Part shown: one piece after another, positions 18,727-28,116 of the stretch
How the letters are laid out: each line of letters begins with the position of its first letter
Position numbering within the stretch: the stretch's first letter is position 1
Program-made: the position numbers and the translations under genes
Source of the DNA: Salegentibacter sp.
Lineage (GTDB): Bacteria > Bacteroidota > Bacteroidia > Flavobacteriales > Flavobacteriaceae
Direction: 5' to 3'
Length of the DNA: 64,000 bases
NCBI GenBank assembly: GCA_017795085.1
Contig: CP051246.1
Location: 3,040,514-3,104,513, forward strand
The notes under the pieces: model-generated
Databases searched by the model: none
Told to the model about the DNA's origin: nothing
Seen by the model: only the letters and a program-made list of their open reading frames with translations

Positions 18727-19182
18727 CTAAAATGATTTTTCATAGACTATTTTATAATCATTTTCAGTATGTGTATTGTACCCATAAAAAACTAAGGTAC
18801 TATCTGTGACTTCTAATTTTTCGCATGTTTCATTTTCAGGTATACTAAAAATCAGGTCAGTAGAATTAGTTCTTTTTATATTATTTACATCAAATGGGCA
18901 CTTATTAGAAATTTCAAATTTCTTAAATCTTGGTTTTTTCACTACGCCTTCCTCAGTAAACTTTACTTCCTTCCTTTTAAATTCTACCGTTCGGTATGGA
19001 TACTCCGGCTCTTTCCATTCTCCTTGTAGAAGTTCAATTATTTTATGACTATTGATTGGAGGCTCCTGACTTGTTCCTTCTTTAGTCTGTGATTTTTCTT
19101 TTTCGGGATTTGAAGTTTGATTCTTGCAGGAAAAAGTTAGAAAAACAATTAAAATGATTAAAGCAGCATACCTTTTCGACAT
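18727..19182 (-). CDS. Small hypothetical lipoprotein
   Basis: 151 residues with a signal ending L-T-F-S-C-K. The mature part is a Lys/Glu-rich linker and then a compact beta-rich domain with a pair of Cys (C-P-F-D and C-E-K-L). I do not recognise the family. It follows another small lipoprotein gene by 56 bases, and the pair appears to have been placed next to a truncated AraC gene. Confidence 0.6.
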   Translation of the reverse strand: MSKRYAALIILIVFLTFSCKNQTSNPEKEKSQTKEGTSQEPPINSHKIIELLQGEWKEPEYPYRTVEFKRKEVKFTEEGVVKKPRFKKFEISNKCPFDVNNIKRTNSTDLIFSIPENETCEKLEVTDSTLVFYGYNTHTENDYKIVYEKSF

Positions 19183-19238
19183 AAGCTAGCATTTGTTTTA
19201 ATTAATATTTAAGTTGATAATTATTTTTTTGAAATGCT

Positions 19239-19724
19239 TCAGTCTGATTTTTCATTCCTGTGGAAATTCTCACAGTCAATTTTTTTAATTGACGTGCCTA
19301 GCCCCAATTCTCTTTTACCACCCTCAATAATTGCCTTATCCTTTTCTAAAGTTATGGATATAGTGGTTGAATCCTTAATACCTTCTTGAATATATGTATA
19401 TTTTGCTTCTACAATATTATTTTCAACTTTACCCTTTAAAGTACCCTCACGTTGGTCTTTTTCTGCCGGTAGCCAATTATATATTCCTGTTACATTACTC
19501 TTATCATCAATCTCCAACATCAATTCTTGAATATCTTTTATCCTCGGGTTCTTTTTAAATAGATACTCATTTCTAAAGCAAAATGATTGCTTTGTTTTTT
19601 CATTAAAATTGTACTTTTCAGACTTTAGCCTTTGGGGATCTTTTTCCCGGTTTGAATTCTTACATCCATTAATTGCAAAACCGATTAATATACCTAAGAC
19701 AGCTATACTGAATGATTTTTTCAT
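19239..19724 (-). CDS. Small hypothetical lipoprotein
   Basis: About 161 residues from the ATG at 19724, where a lipoprotein signal ending F-A-I-N-G-C starts; the longer frame upstream belongs to the truncated AraC region. The mature domain has alternating strands and no motif I know. The start lies only seven bases past the stop of the broken AraC gene, which suggests the lipoprotein pair arrived with the event that truncated it. Confidence 0.6.
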   Translation of the reverse strand: MKKSFSIAVLGILIGFAINGCKNSNREKDPQRLKSEKYNFNEKTKQSFCFRNEYLFKKNPRIKDIQELMLEIDDKSNVTGIYNWLPAEKDQREGTLKGKVENNIVEAKYTYIQEGIKDSTTISITLEKDKAIIEGGKRELGLGTSIKKIDCENFHRNEKSD

Positions 19725-19731
19725 AGTTTTA

Positions 19732-20175
19732 TTATTTTTGGTCTTTATGCATGTTGGTCTTCTTTTCAGAAAGGTGCAGGGCTTCCGAAGTGGAATAGGA
19801 AAAGAACCCATAATTTCCAATTACCTTTCCCAATTCATAATGCCGAATAAGATCAGGTTTAAAGATAAGCATATATCCTGACACGGGATCATCTGTAACA
19901 TTCGTGACAGAAAAAATTTGACCTGGTTTGGTAAAACTCATAATGCCCTCATCGAAATCATAATGACCTTGCCCGTATTTGAACTTTCCTGAAGATCCTT
20001 TTTTACAGGCTACGCAATAGAAATCATAGAAAAAGCTCTCCCAAATTTCATTATTGTCGAATTTCAGAAGTTCAAAATCAATAACACTTATCAATGGATG
20101 ATCGGGCTTTGGCAAGCCGAATAAGCTATGAAGTTCTGAAATAGACTGAATTCTATGAGGAGCAGCTTTTTTCAT
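19732..20175 (-). pseudogene. AraC-family regulator, N-terminal half only
   Basis: 147 residues align along their length with the first half of the intact AraC protein at 32943-33854 (shared K-Y-G-Q-x-Y-Y-D-F-D, N-Y-G-F-F-S-Y-S, E-A-L-H-L-S). The match stops just after that segment, and the two C-terminal helix-turn-helix units are missing. The protein would keep the sensor domain but cannot bind DNA. It follows the SDR gene by seven bases, the normal SDR-AraC arrangement, and was probably cut by arrival of the lipoprotein genes. Confidence 0.8.
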
Positions 20176-20182
20176 GCGATAA

Positions 20183-21016
20183 TTAGTTAAAATCTGTAGA
20201 TAAAGATAAGGCTTTCCATTTTTCCATTTCTTTTTCCTCATTTTTGCGTACCTCCGAAATAGCGTTGTAACTATCAGAACCTAATGGAAGATGCAGGGGT
20301 GGATTTGACATTTGGGTAATTTGAAGTAACACTTCTGCTAATTTTTCAGGATCACCTAATTGTTTGCCATCAAATCCCGTAAACAATTCAACCTGTTTAT
20401 CTAAATCATAGGCGTCAATTTTATTTTTCGCAACATTAAGACTGTCCTTGCTCATAAAACTTGTACGAAATGTTCCTGGTGCAAGAATCGTTACTTTTAT
20501 CCCAAAAGGAGCGACTTCTTGAGCAAGAGCTTCTGATAATCCGATAACAGCAAATTTTGATGCATTATAGCTTCCATTACCGGCATAACCCATATAGCCC
20601 ATCATAGACGAAGTATTAATGATATGACCTGATTTTTGCCGGCGTAAATGTGGTAAGACTTTCCTAATGATATTGGCCATTGCAAAAACATTTACATTCA
20701 TTGTTTCTCTAAACTCGGTATCACTTAGTTCTTCGATATTCCCTAATAGGTTATAACCTGCATTGTTGACTACAACATCTATTTGACCAAATTTCTCTAT
20801 GCCTTTAGATATCGCATTTTCAACATCCTTTTCATTGGTAATGTCCAACTTTACAGGAAGTAAATTCTCCTTGTAATCCACATTTTTTTCTAAAAGCGTT
20901 TCCGTATTTCTGGAAGTTGCAATTACTTTGTCTCCGTTATTTAATACTGCTTTTGTAATTTCAAGCCCCATCCCTTTAGACGCTCCTGTAATAAACCAAA
21001 CCTTCTGTTTACTCAT
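20183..21016 (-). CDS. SDR-family oxidoreductase
   Basis: 277 residues with T-G-A-S-K-G-M-G for cofactor binding, N-N-A-G-Y-N, a catalytic Ser in N-T-S-S-M-M and Y-N-A-S-K. The long C-terminal region (P-P-L-H-L-P-L-G-S-D) is typical of an SDR subgroup linked to AraC regulators. Its own AraC partner, just downstream, is truncated, so its regulation may be lost or taken over by another factor. Confidence 0.9.
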   Translation of the reverse strand: MSKQKVWFITGASKGMGLEITKAVLNNGDKVIATSRNTETLLEKNVDYKENLLPVKLDITNEKDVENAISKGIEKFGQIDVVVNNAGYNLLGNIEELSDTEFRETMNVNVFAMANIIRKVLPHLRRQKSGHIINTSSMMGYMGYAGNGSYNASKFAVIGLSEALAQEVAPFGIKVTILAPGTFRTSFMSKDSLNVAKNKIDAYDLDKQVELFTGFDGKQLGDPEKLAEVLLQITQMSNPPLHLPLGSDSYNAISEVRKNEEKEMEKWKALSLSTDFN

Positions 21017-21266
21017 AATATTTGTTTTTTTACAAAACTACAGGGAACATAGATTTATGAAGTTTTCAAATTAAGGATAAACGTATTTAAATTCAAGATT
21101 ACAGTTGGTGTTTTAATACCGCCAACGTATATGTATAACCCTCAATTGTGGGTTTTAAGAGTTCGTAATTCTCAGTTTAGCTTTATTATTCTTAATATTC
21201 TAAAAACACACTTTTTTAGTTCAAAAGCCCACAATTTCGGATGCGTTATTGTACGGTCGCACCTTT

Positions 21267-21623
21267 CTATTTAAATTCTTTATGTTTTTTAGCCCATTTT
21301 TCAAGTTCGTTGATTATTGGTTTAAGTTCGTAACCAATTGACGTTAATTTGTATTCAACACGTGGTGGAACTTCGGCATAAATTGTTCGGGTTAAAACTT
21401 TATCTTTTTCTAATTTTCTTAGCTGCAACGTAAGCATTCTTTCCGTTATGTTTGGTAGAAGCTTTTTTAATTCTCCAAATCTTAATTTACCATTTAACAA
21501 GGCGTAACAAATCGGTAGCGTCCATTGACCGCCAATAATATTGGTAGCATAAACTTCTAGGCATTCATTGGATAATACTTGTTTATTGGCAAAGTTGGTA
21601 GATGTTACTTTTATTTTTGACAT
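21267..21623 (-). CDS. HxlR-family winged-helix regulator
   Basis: 118 residues, one HxlR domain. Landmarks are I-G-G-Q-W-T-L-P-I-C-Y-A-L, I-T-E-R-M-L-T-L-Q-L-R-K-L-E and V-P-P-R-V-E-Y-K-L-T. A Cys near residue 20 (N-E-C-L-E) is placed like the redox-sensing Cys of YodB/HypR-type repressors. It is divergent from the quinone-reductase gene at 21721 with a GTTAG...CTAAC dyad between them (21637-21663), a layout typical of an electrophile-sensing repressor and its detoxifying target. Confidence 0.88.
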   Translation of the reverse strand: MSKIKVTSTNFANKQVLSNECLEVYATNIIGGQWTLPICYALLNGKLRFGELKKLLPNITERMLTLQLRKLEKDKVLTRTIYAEVPPRVEYKLTSIGYELKPIINELEKWAKKHKEFK

Positions 21624-21720
21624 TACTTACATTTTTGTTAGTACCATACAATTAGTTGCTAACTTACAAAATTGAGAACAGGTATTTATATTTGTAAACG
21701 AAATTTTAAGTTGACAAATA

Positions 21721-22251
21721 ATGAAAACATTAGTAATTGTTACTCACCCTGATATGGAAAGCTCAGTAGTCAATAAAAGATGGATTGAGGAATTAAATAA
21801 ATATCCAGATGAATTTGATATTCATCAATTGTATAAAGCTTATCCCGATGAAAAAATCAACATATTGGCAGAACAAAAATTGATAGAAAACTATAGCAAA
21901 ATTGTATTTCAGTTTCCATTTTATTGGTTTAGTTCTCCTCCGCTTTTAAAAAAATGGTTTGATGAAGTATTAATCTATGGATGGGCTTTCGGTAGTAAAA
22001 GTGGTTATAAATTAGAACATAAAAAAATAGGTTTAGCGATAAGCTCAGGAGCCGCGCAAGAAGATTATTCATTAAAAGGTAATTACAGGCATACATTAAA
22101 AGAATTAATAGTTCCATTTGAACTTACATTTAAGTATGTAAAAGCTAATTATCGTCCATTTTTTGCATATTATGGGCTTGATTCAAGTACACCAACTCAA
22201 GAAATTGAGAAAAGTGCCTCTAAATATTTAGATTTTCTAAAAAAAATTTAA
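21721..22251 (+). CDS. NAD(P)H-dependent quinone reductase, flavodoxin-like fold
   Basis: 176 residues of the KefF/MdaB/modulator-of-drug-activity type. The N-terminal strand ends V-T-H-P, the isoalloxazine-binding loop is F-Q-F-P-F-Y-W-F-S-S-P-P, and the later segment is G-W-A-F-G. It should carry out two-electron reduction of quinones with FMN or FAD, avoiding radicals. The divergent HxlR gene is the likely repressor. Confidence 0.88.
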   Translation: MKTLVIVTHPDMESSVVNKRWIEELNKYPDEFDIHQLYKAYPDEKINILAEQKLIENYSKIVFQFPFYWFSSPPLLKKWFDEVLIYGWAFGSKSGYKLEHKKIGLAISSGAAQEDYSLKGNYRHTLKELIVPFELTFKYVKANYRPFFAYYGLDSSTPTQEIEKSASKYLDFLKKI

Positions 22252-22404
22252 CCCAATTCTATGTATGACGCACAACATCTATAAAAACAGTGGCGATTGC
22301 CAGCGTTGATTTTCTACAAGAAAATTAGGCGCAGTAAGTACATTCTCACTCTCGATTTGATACTAGAATACAATGTAATCCGCTGGCTTTTGTTGGCTTA
22401 ATGC

Positions 22405-22450
22405 AAATTGCACAAGAAAAAGATCTATCAATCCGTTACTTGTGCAATTT
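22405..22450. terminator. Long hairpin between convergent genes
   Basis: AAATTGCACAAG pairs with CTTGTGCAATTT, a 12-bp perfect stem with a 22-base loop, between the quinone reductase (plus) and the next SDR (minus). It can serve both strands. The loop is long for a classical terminator, so function is only likely. Confidence 0.6.
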
Positions 22451-22478
22451 AATTTTTGCAATAGTATTTATTGCTTAT

Positions 22479-23225
22479 TTATTTTCTTGCAAAGGTGGTG
22501 TAGCCTCCGTCAACCAATAATTCTGTTCCCATTATAAAACTTGCTTCATCTGAAACTAAGAACAATACCGCTTTTGCAATTTCATCAGGATTCCCTAGTC
22601 TTTGCAAAGCTGTTGCCGAAGCCAAATAGTCTTTTGTTTCTTCGGTAGGAACCACACTGTCAAGACCTTCTGTTTGAACAGGGCCGGGACTCACAATATT
22701 TACCCTAATCTTCCTGTCAGCCAACTCATTTGCTGCAATTTGGGCAATCTTATTAAGTGCCCCTTTAGTGGCAGAATATACACTTGACCCCAAATTGGCA
22801 GCTGTTGCTACGGTTGATGATGTAAATAGTACTGCTCCACCATTATTAATATTGGGTAGCAGTTTTTGCAAAGTGAAAAAGCTTCCTTTTACATTGGTGT
22901 TGAATTGCGCATCAAAATCCGCTTCTGTTACTTGATCAATTGGGCTGAAAACAGCTGTTCCCGCATTTAAATAAAGAACGTCTATTTTCATTTGATTCTC
23001 TTCAACAGCTTTTTGTAATACTTCAATACCTGCTAAATTTGAAGTATCTGAAACTACCGTATTCAATCGTTGGCTGTCTATTTTTGCAGCTGCTTCTTGA
23101 AGATTTTCTGCACTTCTTCCGGTGATCCATACATTTGCACCGTTTTCTATAAAAGCTTTTGCCGTTGCAAATCCTATTCCTGTGCTTCCACCAGTAATTA
23201 CTACATTTTTATTTTTGAAATTCAT
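22479..23225 (-). CDS. SDR-family oxidoreductase
   Basis: 248 residues with T-G-G-S-T-G-I-G, an L-N-A-G variant of NNAG, a catalytic Ser in T-S-S-T-V-A, Y-S-A-T-K, and the C-terminal G-T-E-L-L-V-D-G-G typical of classical SDR enzymes. Divergent from the HxlR gene at 23329, with a run of AGTAAC repeats between them. Confidence 0.92.
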   Translation of the reverse strand: MNFKNKNVVITGGSTGIGFATAKAFIENGANVWITGRSAENLQEAAAKIDSQRLNTVVSDTSNLAGIEVLQKAVEENQMKIDVLYLNAGTAVFSPIDQVTEADFDAQFNTNVKGSFFTLQKLLPNINNGGAVLFTSSTVATAANLGSSVYSATKGALNKIAQIAANELADRKIRVNIVSPGPVQTEGLDSVVPTEETKDYLASATALQRLGNPDEIAKAVLFLVSDEASFIMGTELLVDGGYTTFARK

Positions 23226-23284
23226 TTTATAATTATTTATAGTTTAGATGCAAACTTAAAACAGTTTTATTTATTTTTGTTATC

Positions 23285-23326
23285 AAGTAACAAAAAGTAA
23301 CAGTAACCTTGAAGTAACAAAGTAAC
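23285..23326. promoter_or_regulatory. Five AGTAAC repeats in the HxlR/SDR divergent promoter
   Basis: AGTAAC occurs five times in 42 bases (four in the form AAGTAAC or close to it), ending two bases before the HxlR start. Tandem half-sites of this type suggest cooperative binding by the HxlR protein and autoregulation together with the divergent SDR gene. Confidence 0.6.
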
Positions 23327-23328
23327 TT

Positions 23329-23685
23329 ATGATGGAGTGCGAAGAATTCAAACCAAACGAACACAAAAAAGAAATGATGGCCGTTCAAGATACGATGGAT
23401 GTGCTGCGGGGTAAGTGGAAAATAACCATCCTATCATCTATTTGTTTTTACAATAAAAGAAGATTCTCAGATATTCTGAACGATGTAAATGGCATATCCA
23501 ACAAAATGTTGAGTAAGGAATTAAAGGAACTCGAAATCAATCAGTTAATTACGCGTACCGTTTTAGATACGCATCCTGTAAGCATTTATTATCAGCTTAC
23601 CGAGCACGGAAAAACATTACGGACAATTATTGATAATTTGACCGAGTGGGGAAAAAGACACAGAAGGAAGATTATTGGTGAATAA
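23329..23685 (+). CDS. HxlR-family winged-helix regulator
   Basis: 118 residues: L-R-G-K-W-K-I-T-I-L-S-S-I, the recognition region G-I-S-N-K-M-L-S-K-E-L-K-E-L and Y-Y-Q-L-T-E-H-G. A Cys at residue 4 (M-M-E-C-E-E-F) is at the position used by redox-sensing HxlR repressors. Divergent SDR partner at 22479. Confidence 0.9.
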   Translation: MMECEEFKPNEHKKEMMAVQDTMDVLRGKWKITILSSICFYNKRRFSDILNDVNGISNKMLSKELKELEINQLITRTVLDTHPVSIYYQLTEHGKTLRTIIDNLTEWGKRHRRKIIGE

Positions 23686-23794
23686 AAATTGTTTTACGTT
23701 AGCTCTGACAATTGATTTATCCAGTATATCCACAGCTTAGTTAAAATTCTTAAAATTGATAGTTTATTTCTCTATAATTTTTAATGGGCTGGTT

Positions 23795-23841
23795 ATTCAA
23801 GCAAAAATCCTTTTCTGAGTGAAAAGGATTTTTGCTTGAAT
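23795..23841. terminator. Bidirectional terminator, 21-bp stem
   Basis: A perfect 21-bp inverted repeat around a five-base loop (TGAGT), with A-rich and T-rich runs inside the arms. It lies between the HxlR gene (plus, ends 23685) and the SDR gene (minus, ends 23860), so it can end transcription in both directions. Confidence 0.88.
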
Positions 23842-23859
23842 TTAAAACTAAATAATTCT

Positions 23860-24636
23860 TTATACTACTGCTAATGAGCCACCATCAATGTGATAAATTG
23901 CCCCTGTAATATATAGCGCTTCCGGAGACACAAGGAATCGCACCAAATTGGCAACTTCTTCAGGTTCAGCCGCTCTTTCAAGCGGAACATAACCTGTTTT
24001 GTCTAATACAAGTTTTGTGGCTTCATCTACTGTAATATTTGAGGATTTTGCCATATTTTCCATAGCACTCTGCATCTGTGGTGTTCTCACCAAACCCGGT
24101 GAAACTGTATTTACCCGAATCCCTTTACTTCCCAATTCGGTTGCCAATGCTTTACTGTATGTATTTAATGCTGCCTTAGCGGCGGAATATGCCATAGTCA
24201 TATCCCAAATGGGTTGTTTTGCTGGATTCATAGAAATATTTATAATAACTCCGCTTTTTTGTGCAATCATAGTGGGCAATAATGCCTTGTTGATACGAAC
24301 AGCAGCCATTAAATTTAATTGAAATTCATTATCCCAATCATCGTCGGTAAGTTTACTATAGCCACCGTCAGGAGATAAATTAGCCCCTGCATTATTGACA
24401 ATAATGTCTATTTTGCCATATCTTTTCAAAATTTCTTTTGCAACTCTTTCTGCACTTTCGGATTCAGAATGATCTGCTGCGATAAAATAATGCTTGCTTT
24501 CGTCATTTTTTGCTTGTGTACGTGCAGTTATCACTACATCGGCTCCTGCATCACTTAACTCTTTAGCAATAGCTTTACCTATACCTTTGGTTCCACCTGT
24601 TACCAAAGCAATTTGCCCTTTTAATGAATTATTCAT
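23860..24636 (-). CDS. SDR-family oxidoreductase
   Basis: 258 residues with T-G-G-T-K-G-I-G, N-N-A-G-A-N, a Ser in I-N-I-S-M-N, Y-S-A-A-K and a C-terminal G-A-I-Y-H-I-D-G-G. It is divergent from the HxlR gene at 24751. It repeats the SDR/HxlR arrangement immediately to its left, but the proteins are too different to be a recent duplication. Confidence 0.92.
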   Translation of the reverse strand: MNNSLKGQIALVTGGTKGIGKAIAKELSDAGADVVITARTQAKNDESKHYFIAADHSESESAERVAKEILKRYGKIDIIVNNAGANLSPDGGYSKLTDDDWDNEFQLNLMAAVRINKALLPTMIAQKSGVIINISMNPAKQPIWDMTMAYSAAKAALNTYSKALATELGSKGIRVNTVSPGLVRTPQMQSAMENMAKSSNITVDEATKLVLDKTGYVPLERAAEPEEVANLVRFLVSPEALYITGAIYHIDGGSLAVV

Positions 24637-24674
24637 ACTTATTTTTTAAAATTGAATTGTAAAATTATTGATAA

Positions 24675-24721
24675 TACTTTACTTTTGAAAGTAGTAACAC
24701 TTATGTATAGCTATAACATAA
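24675..24721. promoter_or_regulatory. Dyads in the third HxlR promoter
   Basis: TACTTT-N7-AAAGTA (24675-24693) is a perfect dyad, and TTATG...CATAA (24701-24721) is a near-palindrome. Both lie between the divergent SDR and HxlR starts. They are plausible HxlR operators; the assignment is from position and symmetry only. Confidence 0.5.
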
Positions 24722-24750
24722 AGTAAAGTCTTACTGAATATCAATAAGTT

Positions 24751-25077
24751 ATGAGTGATAAAAAAATAAAAAAATTAGAGGAACCATGTTCTCTTATAGA
24801 AATTTTAAATATAATAGGAGGAAAATGGTCAATGTCCATTATCTATGTTTTATTTTCGGGTAAGAAGCGTTTTAGTGAAATTGAACGTAGTATTCCGAAT
24901 ATCAATACAAGAATGTTGGTCAAAGAGTTAAAGAATATGGTAGAAAATGAAATAGTTACTAGAGAAGTTTTTGCAACTGTCCCACCTACCGTCGAATATA
25001 GCTTAACTCCAAAAGGTAAAAAGTTAGAGCCAATTATCAATGAATTACATAAGTGGGGTCTTGAATTTATTTATTAG
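24751..25077 (+). CDS. HxlR-family winged-helix regulator
   Basis: 108 residues with I-G-G-K-W-S-M-S-I-I-Y-V-L, I-N-T-R-M-L-V-K-E-L-K and P-P-T-V-E-Y-S-L-T. A Cys near residue 13 (E-P-C-S-L) precedes the first helix, as in electrophile-sensing HxlR repressors. Likely controls the divergent SDR at 23860. Confidence 0.88.
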   Translation: MSDKKIKKLEEPCSLIEILNIIGGKWSMSIIYVLFSGKKRFSEIERSIPNINTRMLVKELKNMVENEIVTREVFATVPPTVEYSLTPKGKKLEPIINELHKWGLEFIY

Positions 25078-25116
25078 TTAACCTGGATTTGAAAGATCAT
25101 ATATACTAGTGTTGTT

Positions 25117-25350
25117 TTAATCGTCCATTGTGGATATGTGCCTGCACTGCTCATTCAAAATATGCAATTCTATCTCTGCCAGATTCAACCAACTCCCATG
25201 TTTGGGCGTGAACACAAATTCAAACCTGTTCCATAGCCTTTTGACCTCCTCTGGCTCGAAAGTTTCATAAAAGGCGGAGGCTGCGTGTGCTGAAGTATCA
25301 TTACTTTTTATGGCTGTTTCCCAAGTTCCCAATTCAGTTTGTGGTTTCAA
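25117..25350 (-). pseudogene. IS630-family transposase fragment
   Basis: About 77 residues with F-V-F-T-P-K-H-G-S-W-L-N-L-A-E-I-E, the region around the last acidic residue of the IS630 DDE domain. The N-terminal HTH and the first two catalytic Asp are missing, so this is only a remnant. It ends close to the left side of the IS21 insertion. Confidence 0.75.
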
Positions 25351-25684
25351 ATTTTACAACGTCTCGCGTATAACGTAAGTAGCAAACCTAAAATGTACTA
25401 ACTTTTCGGTTAAGGTTTTACGTTTTTAAAAATACACTCTCGAAGCTTCGGAATCGTTTCAGTGGATACACTGGACTAAGCTGACCCCCTTAACAGTCTA
25501 GATTTAGCGTGCTGTCGTTCTGGCGGATGCTGACCCCCCTTAGAAAAAGAAGATAGCTAAATTTTTAAAATTATTCTGGAGCATGTTGACCCCTCTGGAT
25601 AATTTATTCGGGAGCATGCTGCCCCCCTTGGCTATTTTCTTTCTGGTTTTGGTTTATTTGGTGGTATCCACCAAAAGATCAGAG

Positions 25685-27229
25685 ATGTCCGGAAAACCAA
25701 AACTAATGAGTCAAGTAAAACAAATACTTCGTCTGCACCAACAGGGAAAGGGAATAAAAACCATTGCAAAGGCGCTGTCTTTGAGTAAGAATACTGTCAA
25801 AGGCTATGTTCGTAAAGCTGATGCGGGCAATCTTCCCATAGAAACTTTGCTGGCTTTAGAGGACCCTGTCCTGGAGGGTAAACTATGGCCAGGAAATCCA
25901 GCCTATAAAGATGAGCGCTATGAGCAGCTCAAACCTCATTTAGCCTATTATTGTAAAGAGCTGGGCAAAGTAGGTGTTACCCGTTTGCTGCTCTGGGAGG
26001 AATATAAAGCCGATAACCCTTATCCCTATAGTTATGCGCAGTTCTGTTACCATATGCTGCAACACCGTCGTAGCGGTAAGCCCTCTATGGTACTGGACCA
26101 TAAAGCCGGAGATAAACTGTATGTGGATTACGCGGGTAAACTTTTATCTTACATCGACCGGGAGACCGGGGAAGAAATTAAAGTCCAGGTCTTTGTGGCC
26201 TGCCTGCCGTACTCTGACTATTGCTTTGCCATGGCGGTACCCAGCCAAAAGCTTGAAGATTTTATCTATGCCCTGGGCTGTTGTTTAAAAAATTTGGGAG
26301 GAGTTCCGTTAACACTGGTACCGGATAATCTTAAATCCGCGGTAACTAAAGCCAATCCTTATGAACCCGATATCAACCAGGCACTGGAAGATTTTGCCAA
26401 CCATTATGGTACTTCGGTGACCCCGGCCCGTCCCAGAAAGCCCCAAGACAAATCCCTGGTTGAGAATCAGGTAAAGCTGATCTATAGCCGGGTATACGCG
26501 AAACTTCGCAAGCTTACTTTCTTTGATCTTCCTTCTCTAAACCAGGCTATTGCTCAGAAAGTCAGGGAACATAACCAGACCCGTATGCAACAGAAAGACT
26601 ATTGCAGGGAAGAGAAGTTCCTGGCCGATGAGAAACATACCCTGCAGCCTTTACCTGGCGAGCCCTTTGAGATCAAGTACTATAAAGAACATAAGGTGGC
26701 TAAAAACAATCATATTCAACTGGGTATGGACAAGCACTATTATAGCGTACCCTTCACTTATATCGGGATGAAGGTCAAAGTGATTTACACCCGATCCCTG
26801 GTGAAAATATACCACAAAGCCAACCTGATTGCCACACATCCCCGGAGTTACCGGAAAGGTAAGTATACCACCCGCAAGGAACACCTGTGTTCCCACCATC
26901 AGTACTACAAAGAGCGAAGCCCCACCTATTACATGCAGCGCGGCTATAATCATTCCGAGACGTTATACCAGTATATGGAGGCCTTGTTCAAACAAGATAA
27001 ATATCCTGAGCAGCTTTACAAAAGCTGTGATGGTATCTTAAACCTGGCTCGAAAAACAAACCTCGAACCCTTTACCAAAGCCTGTGAGATGGCAATGGAA
27101 CATCAGAATTACTCGTACAAGTTCTTAAAACAAATCCTGGAAAACAGGATGACCGAATACCCTGAAGAGCCTGTAATAAAATCCAGATCCCCTCACGGGA
27201 ATATCCGTGGAGCATCATCCTATAAATAA
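25685..27229 (+). CDS. istA: IS21 transposase IstA
   Basis: About 514 residues from the ATG at 25685. The longer frame starts in the inverted-repeat region with a hydrophobic stretch foreign to the family. The N-terminal HTH is I-K-T-I-A-K-A-L-S-L-S-K-N-T-V-K. The DDE core has V-D-Y-A-G-K, V-P-D-N-L-K and S-L-V-E-N-Q-V-K. It appears intact and should catalyse strand transfer, but needs the IstB ATPase, which is broken here. Confidence 0.92.
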   Translation: MSGKPKLMSQVKQILRLHQQGKGIKTIAKALSLSKNTVKGYVRKADAGNLPIETLLALEDPVLEGKLWPGNPAYKDERYEQLKPHLAYYCKELGKVGVTRLLLWEEYKADNPYPYSYAQFCYHMLQHRRSGKPSMVLDHKAGDKLYVDYAGKLLSYIDRETGEEIKVQVFVACLPYSDYCFAMAVPSQKLEDFIYALGCCLKNLGGVPLTLVPDNLKSAVTKANPYEPDINQALEDFANHYGTSVTPARPRKPQDKSLVENQVKLIYSRVYAKLRKLTFFDLPSLNQAIAQKVREHNQTRMQQKDYCREEKFLADEKHTLQPLPGEPFEIKYYKEHKVAKNNHIQLGMDKHYYSVPFTYIGMKVKVIYTRSLVKIYHKANLIATHPRSYRKGKYTTRKEHLCSHHQYYKERSPTYYMQRGYNHSETLYQYMEALFKQDKYPEQLYKSCDGILNLARKTNLEPFTKACEMAMEHQNYSYKFLKQILENRMTEYPEEPVIKSRSPHGNIRGASSYK

Positions 27230-27254
27230 TATGTAATCTATTAAAAATCAATAT

Positions 27255-27974
27255 ATGAACACCATTGAAAATCAATTAACGAAACTTCGGCTACATGGTA
27301 TGCAAAGCAGCTGGAAAGCCATGGTGGAGACCCGGCAACATCACGAACTCTCCTTTGGGGAAGGCCTGGAAGTCTTGTTACAGGCGGAAGCAGAAGACCG
27401 AACACATCGCCGTTTTGAACGCCTGAAAAAAAGTGCATAGTTCAGATACCAGGCCAGCGTGGAAGAACTCAACCTGGATGCCACCAGAGGGATCAATAAA
27501 ACGCAAATCACAGAACTTACCAGTGGTGCCTATCTAGAAAAAGGGGAATCCATCTTACTGACCGGGGCCACGGGTTGTGGAAAAAGTTTTCTTGCTTCAG
27601 CCCTTGGACACCAGGCCTGTAGCCAGGGCCATAAAGTCCTCTATTATAATACTCAAAAATTAATGATGAAAACCAAAATGACCCGTCTTGATGGGAGCTT
27701 CCTGAAATTCTTTGATAAGCTGGCAAAAGCTAAACTGCTGATCCTGGACGACTTTGGACTGGCCCATTTAGATGGAAAACAACAAATGGATCTGATGGAA
27801 ATCATTGAGGATCGCCACGGAAGATCATCAACAATAATCGCTAGTCAACTTCCCGTAGGAAGTTGGTATGATATCATTGGCGAGGCAAGCATTGCTGACG
27901 CAATTTTGGACCGTTTGGTACACACCTCACACCGAATAGAATTAAAGGGGGAAAGTCTTAGAAAAAAACTGTAA
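27255..27974 (+). pseudogene. istB: IS21 helper ATPase IstB, interrupted by TAG
   Basis: Both halves of IstB are present in one frame. The N-terminal part is 61 codons; the AAA+ domain from 27459 carries Walker A G-A-T-G-C-G-K-S, Walker B L-L-I-L-D-D-F-G and the R-I-E-L-K-G-E-S-L-R end. A TAG at 27438-27440 splits them, in the place where relatives have Lys or Arg before F-R-Y-Q. One base change (AAG to TAG) explains it. The element is therefore probably immobile unless helped in trans. Confidence 0.88.
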
Positions 27975-28116
27975 TATTGTCATTATCTTATCTTTTTGAC
28001 CAAAATCCTTAGGGGGGTCAGTATGGCCAGTACGAGGGGTCAGCATCACCAGAATATCCAGTTTCAGCGCAAATCTCGCGATTCTTGTTGTGTGCGCTAT
28101 TACCTGCTGGCTTTTT

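Larger units (their letters stand above)
25463..28060 (+). mobile_element. IS21-family insertion sequence with 7-bp target duplication
   Basis: The ends are related inverted repeats: TGGATA...CTGG...GCTGACCCC on the left, its complement on the right. Extra copies of the CTGACCCC motif lie inside each end, as expected of IS21 transposase-binding repeats. GTTTCAG stands directly outside both ends (25456-25462 and 28061-28067), which I read as a 7-bp target duplication. It contains istA and a nonsense-mutated istB. Without it the flanks join into one intergenic repeat, so the insertion was into noncoding DNA. Confidence 0.88.

Noticed and set aside
25583..25684. N-terminal extension of IstA
   Set aside because: It translates the CTGACCCC end repeats into a hydrophobic stretch that family members lack; the ATG at 25685 is better.
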